Source of the DNA: Oxalobacteraceae bacterium
GTDB taxonomy: Bacteria; Pseudomonadota; Gammaproteobacteria; Burkholderiales; Burkholderiaceae_D
Assembly: GCA_947446335.1 (NCBI GenBank)
Contig: CANFGA010000099.1
Location: 1-8,767 of the forward strand
DNA length: 8,767 nucleotides
Direction: 5' to 3'
In this document: positions 5,750-8,767 of the stretch, piece by piece
How the letters are laid out: the number at the start of each line of letters is the position of its first letter
Numbering within the stretch: position 1 is the first letter of the stretch
The notes under the pieces: generated by a model
The model's input: the letters and a program-made list of their open reading frames with translations, nothing else
Database searches by the model: none
Told to the model about the DNA's origin: nothing
Position numbers and translations under genes: made by a program

Positions 5750-7051
5750 TCATTCCTCTTGCTGGTCCGGCAATTTCAGTTTGCCGGTATGGAAATCATA
5801 TTCGTACACTTCGCCATAGCGGCCCCATTCGATGGCCACTTCCAGCACGCGCTTGGCTTCATCTGCCTTCAGGAATTCTTCCAGCAATTCGATGAACGGC
5901 TCTTCGCGCGAGGTGCCGGTTGGCTCCTGTTCCAGTTGCTGCCGGATGCGCGCCGCCAGCGGCACGTGGGTCAGCAATTGCTGACCAAATATTTCCTGGC
6001 GCAGGGTCTGGTCGGCATCAGCGTAGCGCAGGCCCAGTTGTGACAGCGCAATATCGCCTTTTTCGACGTGCGCCAGCCCGAGCAGGGCCAGCGCTTCGCA
6101 GGTCGGGAACAATTCTTCGTCCGACAAGCCTGCTTCCTCGGCCAGTTGCGGCAAGTCGGCGCGGCCATTGAACGGCGCCTGAGACAGCAGGTCGAGCACG
6201 CCTTCGATGTGGCTGACATCGGTGTCGGGCAAGTGGTAGCCCGGATGCGCCGGATGCACGGCGCCGGCGCGCGTTTCCGGGGCCTGGCGCATCGTCATCA
6301 AGCCATACACTTCATCGATCAAGGCGCGTACTTCGATCGAGTCGACGGTGCGCGGGCGCGCCAGGTCGACGCCAATTTCGCTGCTGATGCGCCCCGGTCC
6401 GCTCGACAAGATGATGATCCGGTCCGCCATCATCACCGCTTCTTCGATGTTGTGCGAGACGATCAGGATGCCGCGGGTTGGGATACGGTTGCTGTCCCAC
6501 AGGTCGAGGATGTCGTTGCGCAGCGTTTCGCCGGTCAGCACGTCGAGCGCGGAAAACGCTTCATCCATCAAGAGCACGTCGGGATTGGTCACCAGGGCGC
6601 GCGCAATGCCGACCCGCTGGCGCATGCCGCCCGACAATTCGCGTGGCAGCGCGCCGCCAAAGCCGGCCAGCCCCATCAATTCGAGCATCGCATCGGCGCG
6701 TTTGGCGCGCTCAAGCGCCGCCACGCCTTGCGCTTCGAGTCCGAGTTCGACGTTCTGTTGCACCGTGAGCCAAGGAAACAGTGCAAACGACTGGAACACC
6801 ATCGCCACGCCCGAGGCCGGACCGTGGATATCCTTGCCGCGATAGACTGCCTTGCCGGCGTCAGACGGGATCAAGCCCGCCATGATGCGCAGCAAGGTCG
6901 ACTTGCCGGAACCGGATTTACCCAGCAAGGCGACGATTTCGCCCTTGGCCAGCGAAAAATGGACATTGTCGAGGATCAGGCGCGGCGCGCCATCAGCGCT
7001 GCGGAAGGACTTGGCGACGCCGCTCAATTCCATCAATAAATTTTCGCTCAT
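5750..7051 (-). CDS. ABC transporter ATPase with C-terminal AAA-associated domain (nitrate/sulfonate/bicarbonate type)
   Basis: A 433-residue cytoplasmic ATPase that powers the permease encoded directly upstream. The nucleotide-binding domain (about 1-255) is complete: Walker A GKSGSGKST (44-52), Q-loop Gln87 in FQSFALFPW, signature LSGGMRQR (139-146), Walker B VLLMDE with Glu164 (159-164), D-loop SALD (167-170) and switch His200. Related SsuB/TauB/NrtD-type ATPases are about 250-280 residues. Here about 150 further residues (about 280-420) form a helical, acidic region matching the AAA-associated C-terminal domain found on a subset of this family, which ends in a characteristic WGRYGEVYEYD segment. 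That domain is probably regulatory, but its role is not established. The ATG is preceded by AAGGG at 6-nt spacing. The gene starts 23 bp after the permease stop, so the two are one operon. Substrate unknown. Confidence 0.9.
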   Translation of the reverse strand: MSENLLMELSGVAKSFRSADGAPRLILDNVHFSLAKGEIVALLGKSGSGKSTLLRIMAGLIPSDAGKAVYRGKDIHGPASGVAMVFQSFALFPWLTVQQNVELGLEAQGVAALERAKRADAMLELMGLAGFGGALPRELSGGMRQRVGIARALVTNPDVLLMDEAFSALDVLTGETLRNDILDLWDSNRIPTRGILIVSHNIEEAVMMADRIIILSSGPGRISSEIGVDLARPRTVDSIEVRALIDEVYGLMTMRQAPETRAGAVHPAHPGYHLPDTDVSHIEGVLDLLSQAPFNGRADLPQLAEEAGLSDEELFPTCEALALLGLAHVEKGDIALSQLGLRYADADQTLRQEIFGQQLLTHVPLAARIRQQLEQEPTGTSREEPFIELLEEFLKADEAKRVLEVAIEWGRYGEVYEYDFHTGKLKLPDQQEE

Positions 7052-7057
7052 GAATTA

Positions 7058-7062
7058 CCCTT
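7058..7062 (-). promoter_or_regulatory. Ribosome binding site of the ABC ATPase gene, in a duplicated junction
   Basis: AAGGG on the minus strand, 6 nt before the ATG at 7051. It falls at the edge of an 11-bp direct repeat (7059-7069 and 7073-7083). The second copy carries the permease stop codon but reads AAGGC, not AAGGG. Confidence 0.6.
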
Positions 7063-7083
7063 AAATGCGTTGCCTTAAATGCG
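7059..7083. repeat. 11-bp direct repeat at the permease/ATPase junction
   Basis: CCTTAAATGCG occurs at 7059-7069 and again at 7073-7083 on the plus strand, offset by 14 bp. The second copy includes the TAA stop of the permease; the first repeats that TAA in the gap and adjoins the ATPase ribosome binding site. It looks like a small slippage duplication. Confidence 0.75.
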
Positions 7084-8767
7084 GTCTTCGGCCAGTGCAT
7101 ACAATTTTCGCCAGAAAAAGCGGTTCAGCAGCATGACGAATACGCACATCACGCCTATCCCGAGCGCGATGCGCGGAAAGTCGCCGGCATCGGTCATCTG
7201 CTTGATGTAACTGCCCAGGCCATCGGCGACCAGCGTGGTCTTGCCCCAGGTGACGTATTCGGCCACGATGCTGGCATTCCACGAGCCGCCGCTGGCCGTG
7301 ATCGCGCCGGTGATGTAGGCGGGGAACACCGCGGGCAGATAGACCCGCTTCCATTTCAGCCAGCCTTTCAAGCCCAGGTTGTCGGCAGCGAGGCGCAATT
7401 CGTTCGGGATCGTCGATGCGCCGGCCACGACATTGAACAGGATATACCACTGGGTGCCGAACACCATCAGCGGGCTGAGCCAGATATTCGGGTTCAGTTT
7501 CAGCGTCACCAGCATGTAGACCACGACCGGAAACATCAGGTTCACTGGAAACGCGGCCAGGAACTGGGCCACCGCCTGCACCCGCTGCGAATATTGGGGC
7601 CGCAGGCCGATCCAGACTGCAACCGGGACCCAGAACAGCGAGGCAACCGCGATCAAGAGCATCACGCGCGTGAGCGTGATCAAGCCCAGGCCCGCCACGT
7701 GGGCCGCCTCGCTCCAGCCGACATCGCTGTGGATGAACATGACCAGCCGATACAGGGCCAGCAGCGAGGCGACGATGATCAACGCATCCCAGGCGCGCGC
7801 CATCGATTTGCTCACTACCTTCGAGCGGCCCGGTTTCGATCCGGCATCTGGCGCCATGCTGAACCAGCTCAGAGCGCCGCCGAGCTTGAGCCAGAAACGG
7901 TCGGTCAAGGACCGGATCCAGCGGCTGCGCCGGCCCCAGTCGAGCAGCCATGAATGCTGCGCGCTTTCGCCCTGCGATTCCTCGAACTTGAATTTGTCGG
8001 CCCAGGCCAGCAGCGGGCGGAAAAACAGCTGGTCGTACAGCATGATGCCGGCCAACATCGCGCAGATCGCCCAAGCGATCGCGTAGCCGTTTTCAGCCTC
8101 GATCGCCACTGCGATATAGGCGCCGATGCCGGGCAGCTTGATATCCTGGCCGGCGACCGAAATGGCTTCGGCCGCAACCAGGAAAAACCAGCCGCCCGAC
8201 ATCGACATCATCATGTTCCACAGCAAACCCGGCATCGCGAATGGCAATTCCAGGCGCCAGAAGCGCTGCCAGCCCGACAGACAGAACACGCGCGAAGCTT
8301 CGTTCAATTCGGACGGCACGGTGCGCATCGATTGGTACAGGCTGAACGCCATGTTCCACGCTTGTGAGGTGAAAATGGCGAAAATGGCGGCACATTCGAC
8401 GCCCAGCAGATTGCCCGGGAAAAAGGCAATGAAGGGCGCGATCGCGATCGCCTGGAAACCCAGGATCGGCACCGATTGCAGCACGTCCAGCATCGGGATC
8501 ATCACTTTTTCGGCCGCGCGGTATTTTGATGCGATCGCCGCAAACACGAAGGCGAACAGCAGCGAACACGCCAACGCGGTAAACATGCGCAGCATCGTGC
8601 GCAGCAGGTAATAGGGCAGGTAGGACGGGTCGAGCGAAATCGGCGTCACTTGGCCGACCGTAAACGGACGCGTCATTTGCATTGCGCCAAAGGCGATCGC
8701 GCCCAGCACCGCCAGCACCAGCGGCAGCAGGATCCAGTCCCAGCGGTTGGGGCCGTTTTTGAGCAGC
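7075..8767 (-). CDS. ABC transporter permease with two fused BPD_transp_1 halves (N-terminus outside window)
   Basis: Inner-membrane permease, 563 visible residues. The frame stays open to the window edge: residues before the GTG at 8718 (NRWDWILLPL) continue the first membrane segment, so the true start is just outside. Two homologous binding-protein-dependent transport domains lie in one chain. The first has its EAA loop near visible residue 156 (NEASRVFCLSGW...LP). The second has it near 460 (LAADNLGLKGW...LP). They are joined by a charged linker of about 70 residues (around 7790-8000). Both loops keep the Gly that contacts the ATPase, so the fused chain could pair with two copies of the downstream ATPase and needs no second permease gene. 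Most relatives (SsuC, TauC, NrtB) have one such domain. The permease stop is 23 bp from the ATPase start. Imported substrate cannot be told; nitrate, sulfonate and bicarbonate are only family labels. Confidence 0.88.
   Translation of the reverse strand, partial: LLKNGPNRWDWILLPLVLAVLGAIAFGAMQMTRPFTVGQVTPISLDPSYLPYYLLRTMLRMFTALACSLLFAFVFAAIASKYRAAEKVMIPMLDVLQSVPILGFQAIAIAPFIAFFPGNLLGVECAAIFAIFTSQAWNMAFSLYQSMRTVPSELNEASRVFCLSGWQRFWRLELPFAMPGLLWNMMMSMSGGWFFLVAAEAISVAGQDIKLPGIGAYIAVAIEAENGYAIAWAICAMLAGIMLYDQLFFRPLLAWADKFKFEESQGESAQHSWLLDWGRRSRWIRSLTDRFWLKLGGALSWFSMAPDAGSKPGRSKVVSKSMARAWDALIIVASLLALYRLVMFIHSDVGWSEAAHVAGLGLITLTRVMLLIAVASLFWVPVAVWIGLRPQYSQRVQAVAQFLAAFPVNLMFPVVVYMLVTLKLNPNIWLSPLMVFGTQWYILFNVVAGASTIPNELRLAADNLGLKGWLKWKRVYLPAVFPAYITGAITASGGSWNASIVAEYVTWGKTTLVADGLGSYIKQMTDAGDFPRIALGIGVMCVFVMLLNRFFWRKLYALAEDRI

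Noticed and set aside
6068..7039. Plus-strand open frame of 323 codons opposite the ABC ATPase
   Set aside because: Antisense to a gene with all ATPase motifs; rich in Arg, His and Gln and without a recognisable family.
7075..8718. GTG at 8718 as the permease start
   Set aside because: Upstream codons to the window edge are open and encode NRWDWILLPL, which continues the first membrane segment.

Overview
The window looks like chromosomal DNA of a GC-rich Gram-negative betaproteobacterium, most plausibly of the Oxalobacteraceae (Massilia/Duganella/Janthinobacterium type). This placement is an inference from GC-rich codon use, a YDG-repeat two-partner secretion adhesin and general gene content; no marker gene fixes the genus. 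There is no rRNA, tRNA, CRISPR array, transposase or phage gene.

Layout. (1) Positions 2-2095 (+) hold the C-terminal 697 residues of a very large secreted adhesin (TpsA type), built of seven tandem YDG/MBG-like repeats followed by a Pro/Ser/Ala-rich tail. Its stop codon overlaps the start codon of (2), 2092-3789 (+), a complete outer-membrane transporter of the ShlB/FhaC/HecB (TpsB) family with signal peptide, POTRA region and barrel. Together they form a two-partner secretion pair in the order exoprotein then transporter. (3) 3850-5244 (-), convergent with it, encodes an SDF-family symporter that matches the L-cystine transporter TcyP (YdjN) in length and signature motifs. (4) 5376-5576 (-) is a 66-residue protein of unknown function with a strong ribosome binding site. 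Upstream lies an FNR/Anr-type box whose centre sits exactly 41.5 bp before the start site predicted from a -10 hexamer. (5) 5750-7051 (-) and 7075-8767 (-, running off the window) form an ABC transporter operon of the nitrate/sulfonate/bicarbonate type: a permease with two fused transmembrane halves, then an ATPase with an extra C-terminal AAA-associated domain. No substrate-binding protein is visible.

How the genes relate. The tps pair is a surface adhesion/secretion unit. The others are inner-membrane transport functions plus one small protein likely controlled by oxygen. The minus-strand genes may be three transcription units (ABC operon; small gene; tcyP) or may partly read through, because the hairpins between them lack convincing U-tracts. 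The least described elements are the FNR-box/small-gene unit and the ABC system of unknown substrate.
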